Below the pieces are notes generated by a model. The model was not told the origin of the DNA, made no database searches, and saw only the letters and a program-made list of their open reading frames with translations. The position numbers and the translations under genes were made by a program. A stretch of 64,000 bases of DNA from Lottia gigantea (Eukaryota > Mollusca > Gastropoda > Lottiidae): NCBI RefSeq assembly GCF_000327385.1, contig NW_008709716.1, forward strand, positions 1,391,297 through 1,455,296, read 5' to 3'. This document shows positions 21,961-33,500 of this stretch, in pieces (position 1 is the stretch's first letter; each line of letters opens with the position of its first letter).

Positions 21961-23289
21961 CATACCACTATGACAGATGTCAAATCGAAAGTAGCCAAAC
22001 TATCGATCGTTGGTTTGTAAGCTTAGTATGTGTCTGAGAAGCCAAATTTAAACTTATATTGCGTGGGAGAAAATTTCTTGATATGGAATAAGTGAGCTCA
22101 CAGTCCATAAGAACACTTAAAAAGAGACAATTATACGTATGACTCGCAAAGTAGGATAGTCCAGATGTGTGTAGTAGGTTAAATTAATCTAAGAATCAGC
22201 CTATTGGCATGTGACATATTGAATACAAATCCATGCAGTGTGCTATCAGAAATTTTGTCAAGGCAGCAAGAGAGTTTCCAACTGTCTGGGGAAAAAAAAT
22301 GCACAGTGTGTCAGTTTACTGCACCAGTAGCCCAAATATTATAGACTGAAAAATATCAGACAACAACCTGAAAACAAAGAAAAAGATAGTGGACTCCAGC
22401 CATATACGCCCTTCACGGCATGCAGATGGTAAAAACGAAACATTTATTTTAAGTTTCATCAAAATCGGTTGAAAACTAAGAGAGTAATAGCATATTCAAG
22501 ATTTTGGGGCAAGGGCAATAACTCTGCTTCTAACGGTTGAAAATAGCTCAAATTCGAACTTGATCTTCATTTTATGAATATGTATACACATACCGAATTT
22601 CATTTGATTCTATCAAAAAATCTAGTTTTTTTATATAAGTTTAGTCAGAAGATTGCAAAGAGTGAAACTCTGAGTAGTGAGTAATAACATATTTCAGATT
22701 CTTTTTTTTTATTTATATGCCCACATGGAAATATTACCATCTCCATCCGTCCGACCACATTTTGTGTGCAAGATAGAGCCTGCATTTTTATGCAGTTTTG
22801 GTATGCATGTATATATTGATGAGATCTTGGTCAAGTTAAAATTGGTAATAATCCAATGAACGGTTTTAGAGTTAATGTCCTTGATTTAGTACAAACACGT
22901 TAAATATGGCTTGTACGAAAGATAGAAACTACATTATTTATTTGATCTTAATGAAACTTGATATGCATGTATATATTATATATCGATGAGAATCCCAGTC
23001 CAGTTCAAAATTGGTAATAATTTGGATTAACGGTTTACGTGTTATTGCAATTCTATGTGCGCCGATGTGTGTGTGCGCATGTGAGACCTTGATGAACTGT
23101 TTTTGAGGTTATGCCTTCACTTTCAATTTTAGCCTATGATACTAACAATTTAGTAGCAAGAATTGCCATAAATTTCTTACTAACAACTGAATAATTAACA
23201 TGTATCAATATAAACAATTCATTAACAGACATCTGTTCTAGTAATTCTATTAACAGTATAATGATCTGTCATTTTCTGTTCACTAAGTC
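21961..23289. other. Intergenic region upstream of VAMP
   Basis: Contains pearl-like fragments in both orientations (forward about 22400-22690, reverse about 22716-23120). No gene seen. Confidence 0.5.
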
Positions 23290-23584
23290 TTAAAGGGACA
23301 AGTAGGTCATTTTTTTGACCAATCATACTTTAGTCTCAGAAACTGGCATTTTTTGGCTGAACTAATCAGTAATAGTGTTCACTGCTCACTGTCGAAATTT
23401 GAGCCTTCAAACCCGTGTGTGTAACTTTAAAATGACATATATAGAAATAGTAAGTAAAATTTCTAGTTTGAAGTATTTTTAAAGGAGTTATGTGATTATC
23501 GTTCATTTCTAGTACTTCTGAAGACTATTTACATATATTCAAGACCCAAATCAACTCCTCAAAATGATGCATCTGTCCCTTTAA
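23290..23584. mobile_element. TTAA-flanked miniature element
   Basis: TTAAAGGGACAAGTAGGTCA at the left, and TGATGCATCTGTCCCTTTAA at the right; 295 bp including both TTAA. Same end pattern as 8819-8973 and 28699-28937. Confidence 0.5.
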
Positions 23585-26139
23585 AGGTTGTATATGAATT
23601 AATGTTAATTCAAGGTCAATGTGGAAGAAAGATTAGATTTAATCAAACAGGTTAAGACTTCTGCACAATCCAATTAAACCTATCAGTTCTGATGAAATGA
23701 ACAATGTTTGGTTTGAATGTACCTTGACACTGAAAGAACTAAATCAATAGCAATGTACTGGTATATCTGAATCTGTAAATTTCTTCATTATTATTAAAAC
23801 TTGGCCAGCTAAAATTCTGTAGAAACGCCACTGTATGGAAGGAGAGGGTTGTATGTGTAACCTCTAGTGGGAGAGTATTCTTTGTGCAGATAGTTTTAAT
23901 AATAAAATATATCATTTAACTATTAAGTCTAATAGAGGTATATAAATACTGGTACTGGTTGATTATACTACAGTCCAGACTACTGGATATATATCTTTGC
24001 CTTTCTTGGTGTTTTCTGTCAACAGGTGTCACTAAGCTGTAGTCAAGTACAGAGAAAGTTATCTCTATATATGGCTCTGGACAAGTGTCACCAGCTATAG
24101 GATCATTTGGTATACAAATTTCACCTAGTCTTATTCACATGTTCATGAAAGCTATGCTTTCAGATATGATGTTATTTTTCGATAACCAGTCGCTTCCTTT
24201 GTTTAAAAATAAAAAAATAAATAATTTAAGTTTGAAAAGAAAAGCTTTTTAAACGGTACAGGATCTCTTTAAGGAATAACGTACCACCCCACAAAAGGCA
24301 GTTGGGTCTGTATGGCTACTGCAAAACAACTAGGTTTGGATTTTAAAACTATTTAAGCATCTAATTATTTAATTAAAAGTTTTTTTACATGTTAATACTT
24401 GACCTACCATATTATGGTAATTGAATAATTAGATGCATGTATCCCTTTAACACTTGACATTTGATTTATGTTTGAATAAAGAGAATGTAGACAATTTATA
24501 TAATTATTTTATTACCATATCTACATACAATATACATTGATAGGCACATAGACATACATGTAACATGTTGAAGTATAAATCTTCATAAAATATCTCATAT
24601 TATATACACTGCTTAAAGGGATTTTAAAGAGCCTTTTTTAAACTTTTTAAGTCTATTCCGGACACATCCATTTTCACCATTCCAATTTTCAGTCAAATAT
24701 CTGTGGTTCTTGCAATTCCACTTAATCGAAGTGTTTTAAAACCTCACTTCAAAGACCTTTCGATACTTTTGCGATGGTGATGTCATGAAACACTTTCTGA
24801 AATTACAAAGGTAAATATTGATGCTATGAGTTTCCCTGATACACGTTAAAGTTCTGAATTGATGAAATATATATATATATTATAGATGAAAACATAGTAT
24901 GTCATCATACATTAATGAAATGTGAAATAACGGAACACAATTTTATGGTATACTACTCCTTAGTTTTATTACACACTACGTTTCAACAGGAACTAAGGAG
25001 TAGTTATTTAATGTGTCACTACCCCTAAAGGATTATTAATGAAATGTTTTCAAAAAACTAATGACTCATGTTTGTATTTATCACAAGAAGATCATATATT
25101 GACGTATCATTTGTTTGTGTGAAGTTTTACTTGCTTTGTGTTATATGTGACATTTATTAAGGCTGATAATGAAAATTTATTAGTCTATATTAACAAAACA
25201 TCTTCTGTTTTTTTCGGTTTGAATACGCACACATCTCTGTATGTGAAAACTTCCTTTGATTAATGTCCATTTATGGCAGTGTAATACTCTTGTAATGCTG
25301 AAAATCTTTTAAAATATACACAATATTATGACAAATGAAAATACAAAAATAAATGATGAACAAGACAAAATATTGTATTAATAATCATATGTACAGTTAA
25401 TAACTATTTTAATTGACAATCCCAGACAAAATGGATTTTAATTTTGCTTCAAGTCATTTTGTTATCTTCTTAAAACTTTTGAAGAACACTTTCTGGAGTT
25501 CCATAAATATATATTGTGTCATAGAGCATCTGATTGGCCATTTGATGAGATATCACCTTAAAAAAACCAATGACAAAGGTGAAATATAAATTGTATAATT
25601 TGTACAGGCACGATAACAATACAGGCTGATTGATATGCGATAAGAAAATTTGTAAAAGTTATTAATGCCCTTTAGGTTCCTTTTATATTGGTTTCAGCTT
25701 GAGGTCCCAGGTCTCAGTCTTTATAATAAGAACACTAGGCAAGCCCTTTGAACAAATAGTTCTCCATAAGGCATATATATTATTTCTAAAATGTTTCGAA
25801 TAATATTCAGGATGAAACTACTTATTGAACCCATCCTGTTTTTTTCTTAGATAAAATCTTCAAAAATATATAATATACTCGAATGTACTCGAATGTATCA
25901 CAAATTTACTCATCATTCAACAAACCATTCTATGTGAAGTCCTCATCAAAGTTAATATTTGATAAATGAAATATTGTAAATAATTATATTAAACACTTTC
26001 AAAAATATTGTAGTTGAAAAAGATATTGGATGTAAAAATATAGTCATTAAACACTATGAACGCATGAACAGAATTATTTTCATATACAATGTAAATAAAA
26101 ACAACTGAACTAAATCAATTGTTTTCATTTCATATCTAA
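23585..26139. other. Intergenic, no gene seen
   Basis: AT-rich. A perfect 14-bp hairpin (arms 24952-24965 and 24991-25004, loop 25) is the only marked structure. A repeat resembling 28699-28937 lies around 24614-24890. Confidence 0.4.
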
Positions 26140-27235
26140 GTCAATCATTGATCATTGCAACATTCCATTACATCATTCATTAAGCATTAAAACATGACAT
26201 CACATGACATCATTCATTAAGCATAAAAACATCACATCACATGACATCTTTCATTGATCATTAAACCATCACATTACATCATTCAGTGATCATTAAAACA
26301 TCCCATGACATCATTCATTGATCATTGCAACATCCCATTACATCATTCATTAAGCATTAAAACATCACATGACATCATTCATTGATCATTAAACCATCAC
26401 ACTGCATCATTCACTGATCATTAAAACATCACATTACATCATTCATTGATCATTAAAACATCACATTACATCATTCATTAAGCATTAAAACATTACATTA
26501 CATCATTCATTAATCATTAAAACATCACATTACATCATTCACTGATCATTAAAACATTACATTACATCATTCATTAATCATTAAAACATCACATTACATC
26601 ATTCATTAAGCATTAAAACATCACATCACATGACATTATTCATTAAGCATTAAAACATCACATCACATGACATCATTTATTAAGCATTAAAACATCACGT
26701 GACATCATTCATTGATCATTGCAACATCCCATTACATCATTCATTAATCATTAAACCATCACATTGCATTACATCGTTCATTAAGCATTAAAACATCACA
26801 TTACATCATTCATTCATCATTAAAACATTACATTACATCATTCATTAAGTATTAAAACATCACATTACATCATTCATTAATCATTAAAACATTACATTAC
26901 ATCATTCATTAAGTATTAAAACATCACATTACATCATTCACTGATCATTAAAACATCACATTACATCATTCATTAATCATTAAAACATTACATTACATCA
27001 TTCATTAAGCATTAAAACATCACATTACATTATTCATTAATCATTAAAACATCACATTGCATTACATCGTTCATTAACCATTAAAACATTACATTACATC
27101 GCTCATTAATCATTAAAACATCACATTGCATTACATTGTTCATTAATCATTAAAACATTACATTACATCGCTCATTAATCATTAAAACATCACATTACAT
27201 CATTCATTAAGCATTAAAACATCACATATACCTTT
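26140..27235. repeat. Minisatellite, ~30-36 bp unit
   Basis: About 1.1 kb of head-to-tail variants of CATCATTCATTAATCATT plus AAAACATCACATTA, over 30 copies with alternating AAGCATT/GATCATT variants. Higher-order repeats of two to three units are visible. Confidence 0.9.
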
Positions 27236-27438
27236 CATTGATTGAAACAACATAGAAGTAAATATAAATTTCTCAATAACACCACAATATATCATTCATT
27301 CAATACAACTACATTTTGAGCATTGAAACTTTTCTACAACCCACAAAGGCTAAGAGAAAATTAAGGTTAAAAAAAAAAATCTTTGGCTAAATCAAGAACA
27401 ATTACTCAAAAGAACGGTAATCTCATGATCTCATCAAT

Positions 27439-27722
27439 CAGTGGTTTCCAACCTTTTTCAGCCTTCACACCCCAATCATTAGAACCCCTCACACCCCCAA
27501 AACAATGGACATTCAAAACATTGTAAATGTTATCATTTTTATTCTTTTCATCATAATAATCACACATAATATATCATCATGCGGCCGCAATAAGATGCTC
27601 AGTGGGAAGGCTGTAGCTGTTTTCTTTGGAACCATATAATATCCCCCAAAAAATTTCTCCTACAACAGTTGTCCACACCCCGACACCCCAGGGGCTGAAA
27701 ACACCCCAGGTTGGGAACCAGG
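27439..27722. mobile_element. hAT-like miniature element
   Basis: The left end CAGTGGTTTCCAACCTTTTT and right end (reverse complement) CCCTGGTTCCCAACCTGGGG match hAT-type termini. 284 bp, non-coding, with C-rich subterminal runs. Target duplication not recognisable. Confidence 0.6.
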
Positions 27723-27823
27723 GATATAGATAAACATACTAATTAAACATTTGTCTATTATTATTTCAGGTTCACAAATCAATTTTGACGTATCTATGCT
27801 GAATCAATGACAATAACTCAAAA

Positions 27824-28690
27824 GATAGCTTGCCAGGCAAGGTAATATATGCCCACTGGCAGCTTTGATTTTTGAATAAAAATATTTAGCAGTACAGTAA
27901 CAATCACTAGTATGAAATATCCAACCTTCTGTCATACACTTCTTTTGAACTCTTTAGGGAGATACTGAATAATATTGAGTATGAGTTATTGCACTTGTTC
28001 TTGAAAACGTGTTCAATTTTTAGCTCATGAAAACTCTAAAAGGTAAATATTCAATCTTCAGCACAGGACTGAATAATAAAATCAAGTTTTGTCAAAATCC
28101 AGCAAGAATTATGCTTTTTAGTGTTTAAAAGCTTTAAATTGAACGCGTTTTCAAGAGCAAGGGCAATAACTCAATATTTTTCAATTTTTCTGATTTTCAA
28201 TAGGGTTTATCCTTGGGTGATAACAAACACTCATGCCAAGTTTCATCAAAATCTGTCAAAGATTGTCCCTTCTAGAGTGTTTACAAGCCAAAAATTGAAC
28301 GTGTTTTCAAGAACAAGGGCAATAACTCATACTAAATATTTTTCGATTCTTCTCATTTTCGATAGGGTTCATCTTTTCATGATTACGAACACTCACACCA
28401 AGTTTTGTCAAAATCCGTCAAGAATTGTGCCTTCTGAAGTGTTTACAAGCTAAAAATTGAACGTGTTTTCAAAAGCAAGGGCAATAACTCATACTTAATA
28501 TTTTTTTTCGATTTTTTGATTTTTATGATTTTCAATAGGGTTCATCCTTGGGTGATTACGAACACTAATACCAAAATTTGTCAAAATCCGTCAAGAATTG
28601 TGTCTTGTAGAGTGTTTACGAGCAATTGTGGACGGACGGACATGGGTGACAGCAATATATGCCCCCCATTTCATGTGGGCGTATAAAAAT
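27824..28690 (+). mobile_element. Pearl-like element with ~165-bp internal satellite
   Basis: Head GATAGCTTGCCAGGCAAGGT, about four units of 'GGGCAATAACTC...AGGGTTCATCCTTGGG...TCAAAATCCGTCAAGAATTG', tail GTGGACGGACGGACATGGGT...CATGTGGGCGTATAAAAAT. Subterminal ATAYGCCCAC and GTGGGCGTAT are inverted copies. Confidence 0.75.
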
Positions 28691-28698
28691 TGAAATCA

Positions 28699-28937
28699 TT
28701 AAAGGAATTGAAAAGAGGTTTTCTAATTTTTGTTTCCGGGACACTGATAGCATCAATTTGAACTTTTCCAATTATCAATCAGATGACAGTGGTTCCTGCA
28801 ATTCCACTAAAATTAAGTGTTTGTTGACATGACTAATTGAAAAATATGCTTTATCACATAAAGCCCTCATGATATATTAAAGCTATCAGAGTTCCCAATA
28901 CACATAAATTTAGAAAACCTCTTTACAATCCCTTTAA
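28699..28937. mobile_element. TTAA-flanked miniature element
   Basis: TTAAAGGAATTGAAAAGAGG and, at the right, CCTCTTTACAATCCCTTTAA; 239 bp. Internal sequence resembles 24614-24890 (shared 'GTGGTTCYTGCAATTCCACT'). Confidence 0.6.
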
Positions 28938-30087
28938 TTCTACTGTTGGCATATAAAAGTTGTAATAGTCCTTATTCAACCACCTAGTTTCTTTATTTTC
29001 CTCAAAGTTGAGCCTTCTAGAATTTTTTATCATAAATTTTTTGAAAAATGTAAAAAATAATGCCTTCCATGACTAGTTATGAGCTAAAAATGGAACAAAA
29101 TTTGATGCTATACAAACTATACAATATATTGGTTTTTCATATGGTATTTTAAAATTTAATTTTAACTTTGTGCTGAAAACCATGCTTACCTTCTTAAAAA
29201 AATAACAACAGACTAAATCTTCAATTATCATTATTTCATTGCTACTGACTCCTGTACAAATACATATTTACAATGTGGAGATTCATATTCATATTAAACA
29301 ACATACAGAGATCCTAATCCAATGACTGAATGTCAATCAAAATTGAAATATAACTTTTCACGATTTATACTGATCTATATACAATTAAATATAAATATAG
29401 GTAAGGTTGTTTTCACAAAGTTAGAATTAAATACTGTACTACTGTAACAATATTATGATTAATTTCATTATCAACACCACTACAGCATACAGTCAATGCA
29501 AAAAATTTAGTTAGTTGGTTGGTTAGTCAAAATTCCAGTATTGTACATTTGGAAGACCAAAAATTAGCCACGATTAAACTATGAATATCACCATGAATTC
29601 TGTACATACTACAGATACATTACTCATATAAACAATACCTTGACATATCTTCCGTAAATATTGTCTTCAATAAACTAAATGTAATCTAAATGAATTCACA
29701 TGTTCTGTTTTTGAGGTCCTATATCATGGTCAAAAGAAATTCCAAAAGACTTTTCTTTAATCATGGGTTTGTTAACTAGAAAGAAGACCTCTGTTGTAAA
29801 ACTTCATAACAGCCCCAGCCATTGAGTTCATTTCAAGACTGTAGACTTGGTTTTAGCAATAAGCTATAAGCTTACCAGTCTAATTAAATTAGACCCAACT
29901 TTCGTCTGACAAATGTTCAAGACTGCAGTCGTTAGACCCTACTGTGAAGTGGCTATACTAAAAATGAATTAATAAAAAAAAAATGAAATGAAAGTTAAGT
30001 TTAATTTTTATTAAACTGTAAGCTTACAAATATGGTTTCATGGTAACTTTAGCACTTTTCAGAGTCAAGAAACATTAAGAGTTGATA
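28938..30087. other. 3' flank of PERIOD
   Basis: No gene seen. A minus-strand AATAAA lies at 30007-30012, about 76 bp after the PERIOD stop, and is a plausible polyadenylation signal. Confidence 0.5.
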
Positions 30088-30549
30088 TTACATTGAGTAC
30101 TGTCCTATCAGATTTAAGTCATCTTCACTATTAAAATTAAGACAGAAGTCTATATCATCAGTCAACATTTCTTCAGTTATCTCTATAAACAGTTTATCAT
30201 GAAACTCAGCTTTAGCTGGCTTTATCTTTTTGGCTTTTGATACACATGGTTTGTCTGAACCATCAGATTCCTTCACAGAGCTGAATGAGTCACTTGGGTG
30301 TTCACTAGGAGTACTGTCACTAGTGTTTTTGTCACTATTGTCAGATGTGACACTAGAATCTTGTTTAAAGTCTACATCACTAGTATTAGAACAAGTTTCA
30401 TTAGTATCTAACGTGGCAATATTTTTTGATTCCTCCATTGATGCAGTACCAAATTCCTTTAACACTGAAGATTCCATATGAGCTTGTAATTGTTGTCCCA
30501 ATTTCATCATTTCTTCTTTTGTACTGTTTTCCTTTTTACAAGAAACAGT
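30088..30549 (-). CDS. per: PERIOD exon m (C-terminus and stop)
   Basis: Acceptor ATGTTTCAG; frame enters [20 protein letters not shown] and runs to the stop at 30088. A Ser/Asp-rich middle precedes basic [12 protein letters not shown] and an acidic, hydrophobic tail ([20 protein letters not shown]), which looks like an interaction helix or activation-type segment. Confidence 0.88.
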   Translation of the reverse strand, partial: TVSCKKENSTKEEMMKLGQQLQAHMESSVLKEFGTASMEESKNIATLDTNETCSNTSDVDFKQDSSVTSDNSDKNTSDSTPSEHPSDSFSSVKESDGSDKPCVSKAKKIKPAKAEFHDKLFIEITEEMLTDDIDFCLNFNSEDDLNLIGQYSM

Positions 30550-33500
30550 CTGAAACATATTAATCACTTCATATTATACTAAGTCTTACCATCTAAAAGT
30601 TGCATTCTGTGTTCCATTGACTTATTACCAAGTTTAAACAATTTCTAGAAGTCTTATTTATATGCTGCTGACTTGTTAGCCTGGTCAATATTGTATCCAT
30701 TATAATCAACAGAATAGCTTACATATAAAATTTCTTATACTTACATCTAAATCATGAACCAAACAATCTAGTTGTTCTTTACATAACAAAGCAGATGGGT
30801 TATTATTCAAAAATTCTTTATCTTTTTTTAACACTTGTTTTCTTGATTGGATTGGCATCTCATATCTCATCAAATCATATTTGGAGATTTTTGGACTGGC
30901 ATTTACTTGACTTGTAGATTGAAAACCAGATGCTGAATTCCTTGCAGATTTCTTTAAATATTTACTATATTTCTGTGGAGAGACAAAATTTTGCAAATGA
31001 TAGCTTGCCAGGCAAGGTAACATACACCTATGGAAGCAGTAAAGAAATAAAAAGGTTTTGTTTGATAAAGATAAAAAACAAGTTTTGTCAAAATCCACCA
31101 ACAAACATGCCTTTTAGTGTTTAAGAGCTAAATTTGAAAGCGTTTTCAAGAACAAGGGCAGTAACTCATACTAAATATTTATCAATTCTTTATTAATTTT
31201 CAATAGGGTTCATCCTTGGGTGATTACGAACATTCACAACAAGTTGCATCAAAATCCGTCAAGAATTGTGCCTTCTAGAGTGATTACAAGCTAAAAATTG
31301 AACTCGTTTTCAAGAGCAAGGGCAATAACTCATACTAAATATTTTTCGATTCTTCTGATTTTCAATGGGGTTTAACCTTGGTTGATAGCAAACACTCATG
31401 CCAAGTTTCGTCAAAATCCATCAAGAATTGTGCCTTCTGGAGTGTTCATGAGCTAAAAATTGAACGCGTTTTCAAGAACAAGGGCAATAACTCATACTAA
31501 ATATTTTTCGATTCTTCTGATTTTCAATAGGGTTCATCCTTAGGTGATTACAAACAATCATGCCAAGTTTCGTTAAAATCCATCAAAAATTGTCCCTTCT
31601 AGAGTGTTTACGAGCTAAAAATTGAACGCGTTTTCAAGAACAAGGGCAATAACGCATACCAAATATTTTTCGATTCTTCTGATTTTCAAATCCTTGGATG
31701 ATTACGAACACTCATGCCAAGTTTTGTCAAAATCCGTCAAGAATTGTGTCTTGTGGAGTGTTTATGAGCAATTGTGGACGGACGGACGGACAGATGGACA
31801 GACATGGGTGACGGCAATATACGCCCCCCATTTCATGTGGGCGTAAAACAAAAAGCATAGGCTAAACTCAGTCTTTTTTGTGTACTGTTACTTAAACCTT
31901 GTCTAAGATATTATCTCCTTCTACATAAGAATAACAGGTTTCATTCAAACAGGACAAACACTATTTCCTTTTCTATTTTGTGGACAAGATGTTTTTGAAT
32001 AAAAACTCTACAACACACTGTCAATTCCAAACTTATCTGAGATCTCACCAACCCACATAAGTATATCCTGTTTAATCCAGGAGCTGCTACCATGCTTATA
32101 AGAAATATTGATTGACCTACAGTGGTACAAGGTTGATGGTAATATATGCCATACTGTCATGTGTGTGTAAAAACGATAGCTTACCAGGCAAGGTGATATA
32201 CGCCTACAGGTAGTTTTCATTTTGAATAAAATATTTGGCAGTAAAATAACAATCACTAGTATGAAATATTCAACATTCAGTCACACATTTCCTTTGAAAT
32301 TTTTGGGGTGAAACTGAACAGTATTACAAAATTTTGTCAAAATACTCACACCAAGTTTTGTCAAAATCGAACATTTTGTAATTTTCAAAACAAAACAAAG
32401 GCTAATAAAGGATGGAATTTGATGTCAAGTTTTATTATTTATTACACCAAGTTCAGTATACATCAAATCAATCCCTATACTACTAGTAGTATTGATGATC
32501 CTATCATAAAGTCTTCAGTGATTGGTCATTGTTGCCTGCTGTTTCTTTTTGCTATCACCCCATTTCATGTGGGCATATTATAAGTAATATAGTGAATACT
32601 CAGAAGTAGATTTATTCAAAACCTTTAGAAGAAGATTTATGCAAAACAGGTTTTTTTTAAATTTTCGATAAACTTCAATTGTTGAGGATCTATATTGTAA
32701 TTTTTACTTACACTATATCTATGTTTCTCTCGTTTATTTGGTTTACTATCCATTAGAGACGGGACTGTTGAACTAGTATCTTCTGTTGGAGTAGACTCCA
32801 CTGATTCAGTACTACCTTCTTCCTGCAATCAGAACATAATCAATACTCATATGTTGAACACAGCAAACAGTATAGAACTGAATAAAATGACATGGCAGCT
32901 AATTAATACAAATAACAATCCATCAAAAATTATAATCTGTAGAGTGAGCAGTTGTAACTGTCCAGTTGTAACTTTTTCATTTAGTCCCATGCTGAAAATC
33001 GGTATTCATTCATATCAATGTACATACCAAACAAACATGAATCTAATACAACAGAACCTGAAATGGCCATAAGTCTAATGTCTTTTCAAAAATTGTCTGA
33101 ACAACCCACATACCAAAATTAACAGTATGGGTCAAAAATAGAGTGAGGATATGATGAAAATGAACAGTGTGATGACCAACCAAACTTCATGTATCATCTG
33201 CAAATCTTACCTCTTTAACTAACTTTCCAGCAATAATAGGACCAGGCCAAGTAACAGTATGGTCATCTGTTGGTGGCATTGAATTATAAAAACCTCCCAT
33301 AACTGATGGTGAAAATAAATAACCTGTAATACACAATCAAACACTTTCACTACTTTATCTTCAACAAGGCACTTATCAATTTATACAAAATTTTCAGGCC
33401 AGTTAACCCATTTCAACACATCGGGACCGTTGATTTGGGTTTATCTAAATAATCCAAAAAAAAAGTAGATCTACATCTTTTAAAATATTACTTCCCTTGA

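Noticed and set aside
28121-28453. Plus-strand ORF with repeated ARAITQYFSI and TNTHAKFHQN
   Set aside because: Also a satellite translation of a pearl-like element.
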